Part shown: positions 8,966-18,029 of the stretch, in pieces
How positions within the stretch are numbered: the stretch's first letter is position 1
Layout: every line of letters starts with the position of its first letter
Source of the DNA: Aeriscardovia sp.
Lineage (GTDB): Bacteria > Actinomycetota > Actinomycetes > Actinomycetales > Bifidobacteriaceae
Assembly: GCA_017965665.1 (NCBI GenBank)
Contig: JAGCPN010000007.1
Location: 1-64,000, forward strand
DNA length: 64,000 bases
Direction of reading: 5' to 3'
Made by a program: the position numbers and the translations under genes
Notes under the pieces: generated by a model
The model's database searches: none
Told to the model about the DNA's origin: nothing
What the model saw: only the letters and a program-made list of their open reading frames with translations

Positions 8966-10843
8966 ATGAGCCAGTGCCTCCTGGCAGCCGAGATTCTGCC
9001 CTTCCGTCCGGGGCCCGCCCCCTACCCTCCGCTCGACTACGCCGTTCCTCCCGATTTGGCCCCATATGCCAAGCCGGGCGCCCGCGTTCTTGTACATGTT
9101 CAGGCGAAGGCGATGGAAGGGCTTATTTTGCGATCCTTTCCTGCGCAAGAGAGCCGGTTTAAAAAATTGAAGCCCTTAGATTCCATTTTTCCCGTCCCGG
9201 GTATGGACGAAGAGGGGATAAGGGAGGTCAGGGCGGTCTCCGAATTTTTTGGGGGGCATCTTGCCAACATTTTGGATCTGGCGCTTCCGGCCAGGGTGCA
9301 ATATGTGGAAAAGGAGCTTTCCTGCCCTGCAGAGTGGAGCCGCCAAAACCAAGAGGCCCTTTTGCGCCTCCTGCCACCGGCAAGGCAGGCCTACAGCCAA
9401 ATCCCCGATCTCGAAAAGGCGTTTTCAGAGCGCGGCAATCAGAGTTTCGTATGGGATTTGGCTCAGGGGCAGGGGAGGATTTTTGAAGATCTCTCGCTTT
9501 TGGCCCTTCTGTCAAAAAAGTTCGGGTATTCATTTCTGGCCTGCTTTCCCTCGAATAACCTTTTTGCGAGGCTGAAAGAGGCCTTCGATGAATGCGGGCT
9601 TTCCCCCTTTTTTGCAGGATCGGCCGAGGGCAAGGCCGAAAATTACAGGGCGTTTCTGGCCTGCGCGTCCGGAGGCGCTCAAGTACTGGGCACGAGAAAG
9701 GTCATGCACTTTCCCGTCAAGGGTCCCTGCGTGCTGGCAGACGTAAACTGTTTCGGCTCCGGCTCCACCGACGGCATTGCGCCCTATGCAAATGTGAGGG
9801 ACGTGCTGTCTATAAGGCATAAAGTGCGCGGCGGAATCAGAATCTCAATGGCTTACTGCCACGGAGCCGTTCAGGAAAAGTGGTTGGAAGACGGGGAGGC
9901 CTGCCACATCTTTCCCGCTCTCAAGCCCCGCCTCCGGCCGGCATGCTTTACCCGCGCGAGCATCCTGGAATCGGGAGATCGCTTCCTTCACCTTCCCAGC
10001 TTCCTGGTGGAGCGCCTCAGGAAAAACGGATCTGAGGATAAAAAATCCCTGCTGGTGTGCCCGGCGGGAAGCGGGACTGTTTTTTACCTCTGCCCCGAAT
10101 GCAGCTCTTTTATCAAATGCCCTTCGTGTGGAGGCGCAGCCAAGGGAGAGGGAGGAGTCCCCACATGCCGATCCTGCAGAAAAAAGGGCGGAGAATGGGA
10201 ATGCAGAAAGTGCAGGAAGACTTTTTCCTCCGCTTCCCTGATCCCTCTTACAAGGGGACCCGAGCGCGTCAGGCAAGAGCTTAAAGACCTGTTGAAGGAC
10301 GAGGCCCTGAGGAATACGGAAGTGGCCGTAGCGGGGAATCTGCCCCAGAAGCCTTATTCTTTGGTGGCAATTTTGGACGCCTGGCTCTCCTTCTTCTCGC
10401 TACACCTGGATTCTGAAACTGCGGTGCTCAACTCCTGGATGGAGGCTTCGTCCCTCGCGTCCGATCAAGTCATCCTCATAGGCGAATGCCAAAAAGAGCT
10501 CCTCTCTTCTTTTTCCAACTGGAACTGCGACTTTCCAAAGTGGGAGCTGCAGGACAGGAAACGCTCAGGACTTCCCCCCTTCAGGGCGCCTGTCAGCATC
10601 TGGGGCAGGGGCGGAGAGCCCCAAAAGGCCGTGGAAGAGGTTTTAAGGCTTTTGGCCGTCCCCTCCGGAAAGGCGGAAGTTTTGGGACCTATGGCTTCGC
10701 GCCGGGGGGAAGAGCTGTGCATACTGCTGGTCCCCCCTTCCTTTTCCGCCTCTCTGGGAGGGGTGATAGAAAAGCTTTCAGGGCCGAGGGGAAAACTGCA
10801 GGCCCATTTCTGGATTGATCCTTATTGCTTCGGTTGCAGATAG
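8966..10843 (+). CDS. priA: Probable replication restart protein PriA (helicase-defective actinobacterial type)
   Basis: Related to primosomal protein N'. Residues 1-110 form the 3'BD-like DNA-binding domain (ILPFRPGPAPYPPLDYAVP). A zinc-binding region near residue 370-420 keeps eight cysteines in four CxxC pairs (CPEC, CPSC, CRSC, CRKC). The Walker A GKT and DEEH motifs of true helicases are missing; the corresponding stretch reads VLADVNCFGSGS. Actinobacterial PriA homologues are commonly degenerate in this way. Length 625 is a little short. It abuts metK and is followed by a HAD gene and fmt; priA-fmt adjacency is widely conserved. Confidence 0.87.
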   Translation: MSQCLLAAEILPFRPGPAPYPPLDYAVPPDLAPYAKPGARVLVHVQAKAMEGLILRSFPAQESRFKKLKPLDSIFPVPGMDEEGIREVRAVSEFFGGHLANILDLALPARVQYVEKELSCPAEWSRQNQEALLRLLPPARQAYSQIPDLEKAFSERGNQSFVWDLAQGQGRIFEDLSLLALLSKKFGYSFLACFPSNNLFARLKEAFDECGLSPFFAGSAEGKAENYRAFLACASGGAQVLGTRKVMHFPVKGPCVLADVNCFGSGSTDGIAPYANVRDVLSIRHKVRGGIRISMAYCHGAVQEKWLEDGEACHIFPALKPRLRPACFTRASILESGDRFLHLPSFLVERLRKNGSEDKKSLLVCPAGSGTVFYLCPECSSFIKCPSCGGAAKGEGGVPTCRSCRKKGGEWECRKCRKTFSSASLIPLTRGPERVRQELKDLLKDEALRNTEVAVAGNLPQKPYSLVAILDAWLSFFSLHLDSETAVLNSWMEASSLASDQVILIGECQKELLSSFSNWNCDFPKWELQDRKRSGLPPFRAPVSIWGRGGEPQKAVEEVLRLLAVPSGKAEVLGPMASRRGEELCILLVPPSFSASLGGVIEKLSGPRGKLQAHFWIDPYCFGCR

Positions 10844-10858
10844 TGGATAATTGAATAA

Positions 10859-11518
10859 GTGAAAGCTAACGATACAGACAGGAAAATCCAAAACGTTATT
10901 TTTGACTTCGGCAACGTTTTGGTCAGATGGGACATATACGGGGCGCTGATAAGCAGGTACACGCCCGAACTTATAGATCAATTCCGCCTCAACGAGGTTT
11001 CGGGCTTTGAGGATGCGAACGTCTTTTGCGATCTGGGAGAGCCCCTTAAAAAAGCTGTAGACCTCATCCGCAAAGAGCACGGCGAACCCTGGGGAGAGAT
11101 GATGGAGTGGTACATCTCCCACTTCCCCGATTCCATACTGGGCGAAATTGCCGGATCCAGGCAGCTGGTGAGCGACCTGAAGGAGGCGGGAATCAGAGTG
11201 TTTGGCCTCTCCAACTGGTCCGCCGATCTTTTTGAGAGGGCGCTCCCGCGCCTTCCGGAAGTCATATTCATGATGGAAGACAGGGTGGTGTCAGGATACA
11301 TTCACCAGAGGAAGCCCGACAGAAACATTTTTGAAACGGCGATAGCAAAGTTCAAAATAGACCCCTGTGCGACCGCTTTTATAGACGACAGGCAGGAAAA
11401 CGTGCAGGCGGCAGACCAGATAGGGATGGCAGGCGTGCAGTTTAAGAGCCCCGAGCAAATAAGGGAGGACCTCAGAGCCCTGGGGATCGCCATCCCCGCA
11501 CTCAAAGGCGAAAAGTAG
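10859..11518 (+). CDS. HAD-superfamily hydrolase (HAD-IA, sugar-phosphatase-like)
   Basis: Probable cytoplasmic phosphatase. Motif I is FDFGNVLVRWD (residues about 15-25), which keeps a single aspartate at the nucleophile position and has glycine in place of the usual second aspartate spacing, as in YihX-type glucose-1-phosphatases. Motif II is LSNWS, motif III KPDRNIFE and motif IV IDDRQENV. The start is GTG at 10859, without a strong Shine-Dalgarno. It lies between priA and fmt in a tight run and is presumably co-transcribed. Substrate is unknown. Confidence 0.85.
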   Translation: MKANDTDRKIQNVIFDFGNVLVRWDIYGALISRYTPELIDQFRLNEVSGFEDANVFCDLGEPLKKAVDLIRKEHGEPWGEMMEWYISHFPDSILGEIAGSRQLVSDLKEAGIRVFGLSNWSADLFERALPRLPEVIFMMEDRVVSGYIHQRKPDRNIFETAIAKFKIDPCATAFIDDRQENVQAADQIGMAGVQFKSPEQIREDLRALGIAIPALKGEK

Positions 11519-11533
11519 GCCGAAGGGGGACGA

Positions 11534-12478
11534 ATGCGGACGGTTTTTGCAGGTTCCACCCTTCAGGCTGCAGAGTGCTTAAAAGAGCTGATATTGACCC
11601 AGGACGTGCGCCTCGTTTTGACTCGCCCCGACGCCCGCAGAGGGAGGGGCAGGAAAGAATCTTCCAACCCCGTAAGGCAGGCCGCCAAAGAGCTCGAAAT
11701 CGAGTGCTTCGACGCCAACCCCTCCGATCCGGCCTTTGCCGAAAAGCTGAAAGAGAAGGAAGTGGAATGCGGGGCGGTCGTGGCCTACGGGAGGCTGATT
11801 TCCCCCCGCCTTCTCTCGCTTCTGCCGAAGGGGTGGTACAACTTGCACTTTTCCCTGCTGCCCTATTTTCGGGGGGCCAACCCTGTTGCGGCATGCGTTC
11901 TGGAAAAGTATGCGCACTGCGGCGTCACCGTCTTCAAGCTCACCGAGGGCCTGGACGAAGGTCCGTGGGTTTTAAAGGAGCCCTACTCCCCCCTTTCCCC
12001 CCTCACGGCCGGAGAACTTACCCAAGAGCTCGCAAAGATAGGCAAGAAGGCCCTCGCCCAGGCTCTCTTAAAAGTTGAATCCGGGGAGGCGGCCCTCACA
12101 GTCCAGCAGGACCTGCCCGGTCTGAAGTACGCAGGAAAGATAGGGAAACAAGAGGCCCGCATCGATTTTTCGGGGAAGAGAGAAGAGATATTCTACAGGG
12201 TCCTCGCCTTCAATCCAAACCCCATGGCCTGGGCTGAGGCCGAGGCCGGGGGGCAAAGGACCTACGTCAAACTGAACAGGCTCGGCCTCAGCCGCCCCGA
12301 TCTTCCCCGCGCCGCCGCAGGAAAAATCGCCTCCTTTGCGGGAAGGGCCTTTGTCAGCTGCGCCGACGGATGGCTGGAGCTGCTTGAAATAACTCCGGAA
12401 TCGAAAAAGAAGATGAGCGGGGAGATGTGGCTGAGGGGCATAAGGGGAGGGGCCGAATTTCTTCGGCCCCTCCCCTGA
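11534..12478 (+). CDS. fmt: Methionyl-tRNA formyltransferase
   Basis: Formylates initiator Met-tRNA with 10-formyl-THF. The catalytic Asn-x-His occurs in YNLHFSLLPYFRGANPV, and the catalytic Asp in TEGLDEGPW. The C-terminal domain begins near residue 205 (EARIDFSGKREEIFYRVLAFNPNPMAW). The 314-residue length is normal. It is the last gene of the + strand run. Its final codons encode a perfect 14-bp hairpin that ends immediately before the TGA stop. Confidence 0.95.
   Translation: MRTVFAGSTLQAAECLKELILTQDVRLVLTRPDARRGRGRKESSNPVRQAAKELEIECFDANPSDPAFAEKLKEKEVECGAVVAYGRLISPRLLSLLPKGWYNLHFSLLPYFRGANPVAACVLEKYAHCGVTVFKLTEGLDEGPWVLKEPYSPLSPLTAGELTQELAKIGKKALAQALLKVESGEAALTVQQDLPGLKYAGKIGKQEARIDFSGKREEIFYRVLAFNPNPMAWAEAEAGGQRTYVKLNRLGLSRPDLPRAAAGKIASFAGRAFVSCADGWLELLEITPESKKKMSGEMWLRGIRGGAEFLRPLP
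12444..12475 (+). terminator. Perfect hairpin inside the last codons of fmt, possible bidirectional terminator
   Basis: GGGGAGGGGCCGAA (12444-12457) and its exact complement (12462-12475) flank the loop TTTC. It lies between the convergent fmt and HU genes. No proper T-run follows on either strand, so it may act as an RNA-stabilising or Rho-assisted stop rather than a canonical intrinsic terminator. Confidence 0.6.
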
Positions 12479-12518
12479 ATTTAACAAATGCTCGGCCTGA
12501 AGCCGCCCCGCGCCTTCG

Positions 12519-12812
12519 CTACTTATTGCCCTGGACTGCGTCCTTGAGGGTCTTTCCAGCAGTGAGCTTCACAATTTCCCTTGCGGGAATCTCCATGGCT
12601 TCGCCTGTCTGCGGATTCCTTCCGCTCCTGGCGGCCCTCTCCACCCTTTCAAGGCTGAAGTATCCGGCCAGCCTGACGTCAATACCCTTTTGCGCGCACT
12701 CGAGCAGGGTGTCCAAGAAAGCATCCACAGCCTTCTTCGCCTCTTCGCGAGTAAGGTCCGCTTTCTGGGCTACGCTGGCCGTTATCTCGGTTTTCCCGTA
12801 GTACTTATCCAT
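12519..12812 (-). CDS. hup: HU-type nucleoid-associated DNA-binding protein
   Basis: Small basic histone-like protein that bends and compacts DNA. The 97-residue frame from ATG 12812 matches HU: KTEITASVAQKADLTREEAKKAVDAFLDTL, then the beta arm with GRNPQTGEAMEIPAR and the ending KLTAGKTLKDAV. GGAAG lies seven bases upstream of the ATG. The frame continues 13 residues upstream to 12851, but that extension has no homology and would move the start away from the Shine-Dalgarno. The short upstream gap to the next minus-strand gene is AT-rich and should hold its promoter. Confidence 0.95.
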   Translation of the reverse strand: MDKYYGKTEITASVAQKADLTREEAKKAVDAFLDTLLECAQKGIDVRLAGYFSLERVERAARSGRNPQTGEAMEIPAREIVKLTAGKTLKDAVQGNK

Positions 12813-12875
12813 CTGTCTTCCTTTACTGAAAGTACGACTTGTCATAAACATAATAAACTCGATTCGGATAAAAGC

Positions 12876-15290
12876 TTATAACAGCTGCCTTTTTTCCATG
12901 TACTTCATATAAAGGGCCCCCAGCGCCATCCTCAGCCAGTAGGTAGCGAGGCGGAAAAGCAGGGTGGCGGAGACTGCTATGGCGCTCGGCACCCCCACTC
13001 CTATAAACGTCGTAGAGAGCACCGTCTCTATGGCCCCCAGGCCTCCCGGAGTGGGGACGGCCGACCCGATCCCGTTTGCAAAGAGGAACAAAAAGAGGGT
13101 CTCTATAAAGTTCAGGTGGTAGCCGAAGGCCAAAAGGGAGAACCAGAAAGCCATGTCGAGGGCGGTGTTCTGGATGACAGATCCCATCATGGAAATCAGA
13201 AGGGTCACGGGGTGGGAGAGGAGCTTTCCTAGCATCGATCCGTAGGACTTTAAAACCGGAAGGCACTTCTTCTTTATCCAGTTGCGCACGGGCCGGATGG
13301 CCATGGAGAGCGCCACGAGGCCGACCAGCACTCCGACCGCCACGATGATGATCATTTTATTGGGGATGAGGTTGTGGAAGACGTTTTGGCCGGTGAAGAA
13401 GCCCAGGACTATAAACATGAGGAAGGTGGTGGAAAACTCCGTGACAGTGTCTGCGCTGGCTATGGCCGTGGCCTCGGTATTTTTGTATCCGATCTTTCTG
13501 AGAAACGTGATGTTTACGGCTATCGGCCCCGCCATAGCCGGCATCGAGACTGCTGCAAAGCTCGCCACTGCCTGGGTGCCCAAGATCCCCAGGTGATGCC
13601 TTTTCCGTTTCGCCTTGTCTATAAATACCCCGAACGCGATCCCAGATCCCGTCCACGCGAGAAGCCCTATGGCGCAGGCCGCCAGCGACCACCACGGATT
13701 GGCCCCCTCTATGGCCTTTATTACCTGCTTGAAGTTGAGCTGGGTGAAGACCACGACGAGGGCTATCGTCACCAGGAGGACCGTGATGAAGCGCCTGAGG
13801 TTGAAGCGGGCGAGGCGGACGGTCTGGAGCATCTGATCCTCTTGCCTGGCCTCTTCGTCCAGAGCCGTCTTGATGGGCTTTAGGACTTTCTTTCTCCACC
13901 CTTTTCCCTTTTTCGTGGCTTTGGGGATGACGATCCTCTGGGCGTAGGGGGAGAGGAGGGCGAGCGCTTGGGATCCTAAGACTTCTTTTGCGGCGGCCAT
14001 CGTCTCTTCTACGCCGGTCAGAGTGGCAAAGAGGGCCAAAAGCTGGATCATGTCTATTCTTTTGTGGGCAGGACTGGAGATCATGTCTCCCCCGGACCAA
14101 CCCACCAAAAAGAGCCGCCCCTGCGCATCTCTGGCCAAAGAGAGGGGGGAAATGTTTCGGTGTGTGAGGCCTTTTTCATGCATGGAGTGCAGAGAAGAGA
14201 TGAGGCCCTTCAAGTCCTCTTGGGAAATAGATCCGCGCTTTGGCCTCTGGGGGGGATCGGGGGGCACTTCAAAGACGATGAAGGCCGAATCGGATACTGA
14301 GCCCAGCCTCGCCGGCCGCGGGCCCCCGCCCCCGAGGTTTTCGAGCGCCATCAGGACGGCGTAGTGGTGTTCGGCCATGGCCACTACAGACCTTTCGCGC
14401 CTTATCGTCAGCCCCTCCATTTTTATGGCGTCCCACATCTGTTCCAAATACCTGAGGGAGTGCTGCTGCTCGTCATTTACGGCCATGAGGTAGGATTTGC
14501 CGCCGGAGGTGAGAGAGTAGTACCTCGAGCGCCTCGCTCCGTCGCAGCAGATCTCCTGCCACGCTTCGGGCTCTATCCTCTCCAGCTTTTCCACTTCCAT
14601 TCCGCATCCCGCCAGGGCCGAGGCGAGCTGCGAACCCCACGCCCCGGATCCCGGGGTCCCGAAGGCGAGCCTGAAGGCGAGGCCGATCCAAGCCCCCATG
14701 AATATGGCCATGAGCGCCGCAGGGACGGTGGAAAGCGATGCTATCACCACTATCGCCAGGGTCGCGTAGTACACTTTCCACGCCCACCCCAGCTTGTTTC
14801 GCATGCTCCTTCCGTTTGAAGCCGTGAGGAAGGCCATGACGGTCAGAGAGGCGTCGAAAGTTCCCGCCCGAAACGATACCCCTCCCCCTACAAAGCTTTC
14901 CATCCGGTAAAGGGAAAAGAGGTGGGAGCATACGATTGAGACGCAGAACCCCCCTATCAGGGCCAGGGCTGAAGTCAGGGAGGGAATCCACATCTTCTTG
15001 GACAGGAGCTGTATGAAGACCGCAATGACGACGAGGGAGAGGACCAGGTTGAACAGGAGGGAGAGGGGGAGGAGGACCAGCCAGGAGAAGGGGTAGGAGA
15101 CCCTCTGCACATCGCTCTCTATGCTGTTTGTGGTGGTTTTCAGAAGAAGTGAGCTGACTACTACCAGCGCGGCGAGAATCAGGAAGAGGGCGAGTTTTGC
15201 CAGATCCCCCCAGTCCCTTATCCGCTTGGGCGCATAGTCAAAAATTTCAGGGGATTTTGCCGCCTCGGCCGCGGGCTTTTGCGCTACCAC
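12876..15290 (-). CDS. Flippase/synthase-like (LPG synthase TM, UPF0104) protein with degenerate kinase-like middle domain
   Basis: Large (804 aa) multi-spanning membrane protein. Residues about 25-215 give six to seven helices and residues about 225-470 are soluble. From about 505 to the end lies the UPF0104/lysylphosphatidylglycerol-synthase transmembrane domain, with SMPAMAGPIAVNITFLRK and PTPGGLGAIETVLSTTFI as characteristic loops. The middle part has kinase-like traces: GLTHRNISPLSL at about residue 374 sits where HRDxxxxN would be, and GWSGGD where DFG would be, so the catalytic Asp is absent. No MprF-type transferase domain is present. It starts at GTG 15290, overlapping the end of the upstream gene. 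A role in envelope lipid or undecaprenyl handling is inferred only. Confidence 0.78.
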   Translation of the reverse strand: MVAQKPAAEAAKSPEIFDYAPKRIRDWGDLAKLALFLILAALVVVSSLLLKTTTNSIESDVQRVSYPFSWLVLLPLSLLFNLVLSLVVIAVFIQLLSKKMWIPSLTSALALIGGFCVSIVCSHLFSLYRMESFVGGGVSFRAGTFDASLTVMAFLTASNGRSMRNKLGWAWKVYYATLAIVVIASLSTVPAALMAIFMGAWIGLAFRLAFGTPGSGAWGSQLASALAGCGMEVEKLERIEPEAWQEICCDGARRSRYYSLTSGGKSYLMAVNDEQQHSLRYLEQMWDAIKMEGLTIRRERSVVAMAEHHYAVLMALENLGGGGPRPARLGSVSDSAFIVFEVPPDPPQRPKRGSISQEDLKGLISSLHSMHEKGLTHRNISPLSLARDAQGRLFLVGWSGGDMISSPAHKRIDMIQLLALFATLTGVEETMAAAKEVLGSQALALLSPYAQRIVIPKATKKGKGWRKKVLKPIKTALDEEARQEDQMLQTVRLARFNLRRFITVLLVTIALVVVFTQLNFKQVIKAIEGANPWWSLAACAIGLLAWTGSGIAFGVFIDKAKRKRHHLGILGTQAVASFAAVSMPAMAGPIAVNITFLRKIGYKNTEATAIASADTVTEFSTTFLMFIVLGFFTGQNVFHNLIPNKMIIIVAVGVLVGLVALSMAIRPVRNWIKKKCLPVLKSYGSMLGKLLSHPVTLLISMMGSVIQNTALDMAFWFSLLAFGYHLNFIETLFLFLFANGIGSAVPTPGGLGAIETVLSTTFIGVGVPSAIAVSATLLFRLATYWLRMALGALYMKYMEKRQLL

Positions 15291-15856
15291 GGCTTTGTCA
15301 CCTTCTGGCTCTGGGGTACGGCCGTAGACGAATCGGCCGTAGAAGAGGGGTTCTGGGTGTTGGAGGACAGAAGGGTGTTGAGCTTTTGCTGGTTGTCTGC
15401 CTCGTTCTGCCTCTGCTGGGTTATCTGGGTCCGGTTTTGGGTGGAAGCGGAGGAAGAGGAAGGTGAAGCGCTGCCCGATCCGCCGGGAGACGACTTGTAG
15501 CGCAGATCTATCTCCTGGCTTACCTGGTTGGCGATCTGTATGGCTTTTGCTATGGCGCTTTTGGTGGAGGGCAGCTGGAGGGCGGAAGTCTCCTGCTCCT
15601 GGTAGAGCTGGGAGAGTACATGGGCCTGGGATTCTTTTAAGGAAGCCAGGTTGGGGTTGTCCAGCTGCAGCGCGAGGATGTCGCTTTTCAAAAGGGCCGA
15701 AGTCCCCTCAAAGTTTTTTGCCACGCTCCAGTTGAGGAAGAAAAAGTAGGTGAGGAAAGCCAGCGCAATCCCGCCGCACGCGGCCAGTATCCCCCTCCAC
15801 TTGGGCAGTTTCGTCCTTCCGCTGCGCCTGAGCCGCCCTTCTTCCCTCTTTCTCAC
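15284..15856 (-). CDS. Single-pass membrane protein downstream of the VWA genes (DUF6466-like)
   Basis: 190 residues with a basic N-terminus (VRKREEGRLRRSGRTKLPKW), one transmembrane helix (about residues 25-45) and an extracytoplasmic Ser/Gln/Asn-rich tail with helical segments. The start is taken as GTG 15856 because it overlaps the upstream stop as GTGA, like the other genes of this operon. A frame extension to 15898 would run well into the upstream gene. It resembles a family I remember as DUF6466 in bifidobacteria, but that assignment is uncertain. It is the sixth gene after moxR and probably works in the same envelope-associated complex. Confidence 0.7.
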   Translation of the reverse strand: MRKREEGRLRRSGRTKLPKWRGILAACGGIALAFLTYFFFLNWSVAKNFEGTSALLKSDILALQLDNPNLASLKESQAHVLSQLYQEQETSALQLPSTKSAIAKAIQIANQVSQEIDLRYKSSPGGSGSASPSSSSASTQNRTQITQQRQNEADNQQKLNTLLSSNTQNPSSTADSSTAVPQSQKVTKPW

Positions 15857-16887
15857 TGGTATTTCCTTTGCTTGAAAATATCCGATCCGCATTCCCACAG
15901 GAGGAGTGCGGCTATGACTATTGCCAGGGGCCAGACTTGGATATTGCGCATGGAGTGCTTGCGATCCGTCTCCTGCACCAGGAAGCGGTGGGAGACGTAA
16001 GCGGAAAGCGAGGCGGCCGTGGTGGTCTGGTCCAGGTGCAGATAGGTGCCCGAAAACTCGTCTGCGATTTCTTTCAGGTTCTGGGGATCCAGTTTGGAAA
16101 TGGCGGGGGTATTGCTTCCGGGCTCGTCTAAGTACTTGGGGTTGGATTCGCCCTGCCCGCTGGACAGATCCTGAGGCGAGATGAAGGGGACCTTTCCTCC
16201 CTGCACGCTCCCCACCCCGAGCGCCGCTCCCGCATCCACGAACTGGCGCAGGGGGCTGAAAGACGAAGCCTGAACGTCCCGGGTCTGCTCGCCGTCCGAG
16301 ATGTAGTAAAGAACGATGATGTTGTTGGGGTATTGCTTGTGGACCTTCTGCATAGCCAAAAGCAGGGTGTCTACAGGCTCGCTTAGCTGCGTGCCGTTGG
16401 AGGCGTCAGTGGGCTCCACCGCGAGAACCTGGAGCCAGTTTTGAACTGCCCCCACGTCAGTGGTGGGAGGAAGGGCGAGGGTTGCGGAAGCCCCGAAGGT
16501 CACCCCCGCAAACGCCGCCCCGGGATACATGGACACCAGGTTTTCCACCGCATCTTTGGCGGCGTCAATTCTGGGTATAGCGGCGGCAGAGCCGTAGTGG
16601 GCGTCGTCTACCGCCATGGAGCCCGTGACGTCTACGGCGAAGAACACGTCGGTGTCGGATACGGCGTTGGAGGAAGAAGAGGTGATGATGGTGGGGCCGA
16701 GAGTCAAAAGGATCGCAAAGATCGCTATCAGCCACCGCCTCAGCCAGTCTAAGTGCGTGGCGTCAGAGGAATTTCTGTGCCTCCAAAACATCCAAAACCC
16801 CGCACCGCAGCAGACGAGGATAAGGATGTCTAAGGCGACGGTTAAAAACCAGCTGTGCAGAAGGGGAGTAAAGGCCAATCCGCTCAC
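15853..16887 (-). CDS. VWA-domain membrane protein (BatA/BatB-like), second copy
   Basis: 344 residues: an N-terminal hydrophobic segment (FLTVALDILILVCCGAGFWMF), a second helix near residue 55, a von Willebrand A domain with MIDAS motif DVTGSM at about residue 85, and a C-terminal helix before KQRKYQ. The topology matches aerotolerance-type Bat proteins with the VWA domain outside the membrane. The start GTG 16887 overlaps the upstream stop (GTGA), and the downstream gene starts the same way, so the set is translationally coupled. It is paired with another VWA protein and a MoxR ATPase, a standard chaperone-like metal-dependent system. The client is unknown. Confidence 0.88.
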   Translation of the reverse strand: MSGLAFTPLLHSWFLTVALDILILVCCGAGFWMFWRHRNSSDATHLDWLRRWLIAIFAILLTLGPTIITSSSSNAVSDTDVFFAVDVTGSMAVDDAHYGSAAAIPRIDAAKDAVENLVSMYPGAAFAGVTFGASATLALPPTTDVGAVQNWLQVLAVEPTDASNGTQLSEPVDTLLLAMQKVHKQYPNNIIVLYYISDGEQTRDVQASSFSPLRQFVDAGAALGVGSVQGGKVPFISPQDLSSGQGESNPKYLDEPGSNTPAISKLDPQNLKEIADEFSGTYLHLDQTTTAASLSAYVSHRFLVQETDRKHSMRNIQVWPLAIVIAALLLWECGSDIFKQRKYQ

Positions 16888-18029
16888 CTCCTAACCCAGC
16901 CCAAAAGGAGGAACAAAAGGCAGATAAGGCCTACAAGCACTATCACCCAAATGTCCGGATTGTCGGTAATGTCCACGGTCGGCTCTTTTGTCTGCTGGCG
17001 TATCTTCTGATCCTCTATGTTTTGCACCAGTTCCTCAACCGACTGGCCGTTTTGCCTGGAAAAGAAAGATCCTCCTTCCCAGTCGACCTGCTGCTTGAAA
17101 GCTACGGCATCCGGAGTGGAGAGGTTGGAAGTTTCCCCTATGTACAGGCCGTCTACCCTGATGGAATTGAGTTTTGCCAGCCTCATGGCCTGATGGAGGG
17201 TATAGACGGGGCGCCCCGCCAAAATGTTGTCGGTGGCAAGGACTATGGAGGCCGGGGCCACCCTGGCCTGCGTAGTCTGGGCAGAGGCGGAAAAGCCCGG
17301 GAACATATTTTCGCAGCTCACCAGCCCGTCTCCTATAAGGGAGCTGGACCCCTTCATGTTGTCCGTTCCCGACAGGAAATTGTTAATGTCCTGGTACTGC
17401 TGCGTAGTCATGTTGTTTATGCTCGTCTGGTTGACGACGCCTTTGAGCGCCGTGAGGGCGCTGTTTAGCTCGCTTGTCACGAGGCTGTAGTCGTTGGTCA
17501 GGGGAAAGACGGTTTTAGAGGTTGAGTTGAATATGCTCATGCCAATCCTTTCCGTCTTGAACTTTGAGACGAGCTGCAGGTAACTGGCTATGACCTGCTC
17601 GTCGAATGGCAGCGCCGATCCGGACACGTCCAGGCACAGGACGATGTTTCTCGAAATGCTGGAAGTTTCCAGCTTTTCGATGGAGCTGGGGCGCGAAACC
17701 AGCCCCATGGCGCATCCGAAGGACAAAAGCGCGAGGGTAGTGCAGGAGACTACCAGGGCTTTGTAGGTCCTGTACTGGCTCCATGCCGTCCCCTTCAGGC
17801 GGGTTTTCAAGCCCCAGCTAAGCAGCTTTATCCCGGGGGTCTGCTTTCTGTGCTTGTTGCCCAAAGCCTGAAGAGTAGTCTTCAGCCTCTCTTTGGAACT
17901 GAGGACTTTGGCGGCATCGGGCTTCAGGTATTTGCGCCTGGTGAACCAGAAGACGACTGCGAGCAGGATCACAAGCAAAATCCCCCCGACAAGCAGCGCC
18001 CACGGCCACCTCAGGACAATTCCGCTCAC
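16884..18029 (-). CDS. VWA-domain membrane protein (BatA-like), first copy
   Basis: Two N-terminal hydrophobic helices (about residues 8-27 and 90-110), a VWA domain with MIDAS DVSGSALPFDE at about residue 133 (the expected DxSxS), and a C-terminal helix ending LLFLLLGWVRR. The start is taken as GTG 18029, which overlaps the previous stop as GTGA and has AGGTGG 6-7 bases upstream. GTG 18038 is three codons earlier and also possible. This protein and the following VWA protein both begin with GTGAGCGG. Member of the MoxR operon. Confidence 0.87.
   Translation of the reverse strand: MSGIVLRWPWALLVGGILLVILLAVVFWFTRRKYLKPDAAKVLSSKERLKTTLQALGNKHRKQTPGIKLLSWGLKTRLKGTAWSQYRTYKALVVSCTTLALLSFGCAMGLVSRPSSIEKLETSSISRNIVLCLDVSGSALPFDEQVIASYLQLVSKFKTERIGMSIFNSTSKTVFPLTNDYSLVTSELNSALTALKGVVNQTSINNMTTQQYQDINNFLSGTDNMKGSSSLIGDGLVSCENMFPGFSASAQTTQARVAPASIVLATDNILAGRPVYTLHQAMRLAKLNSIRVDGLYIGETSNLSTPDAVAFKQQVDWEGGSFFSRQNGQSVEELVQNIEDQKIRQQTKEPTVDITDNPDIWVIVLVGLICLLFLLLGWVRR

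Noticed and set aside
12813-12851. 13-residue N-terminal extension of HU
   Set aside because: The Shine-Dalgarno and the family alignment both place the start at 12812.
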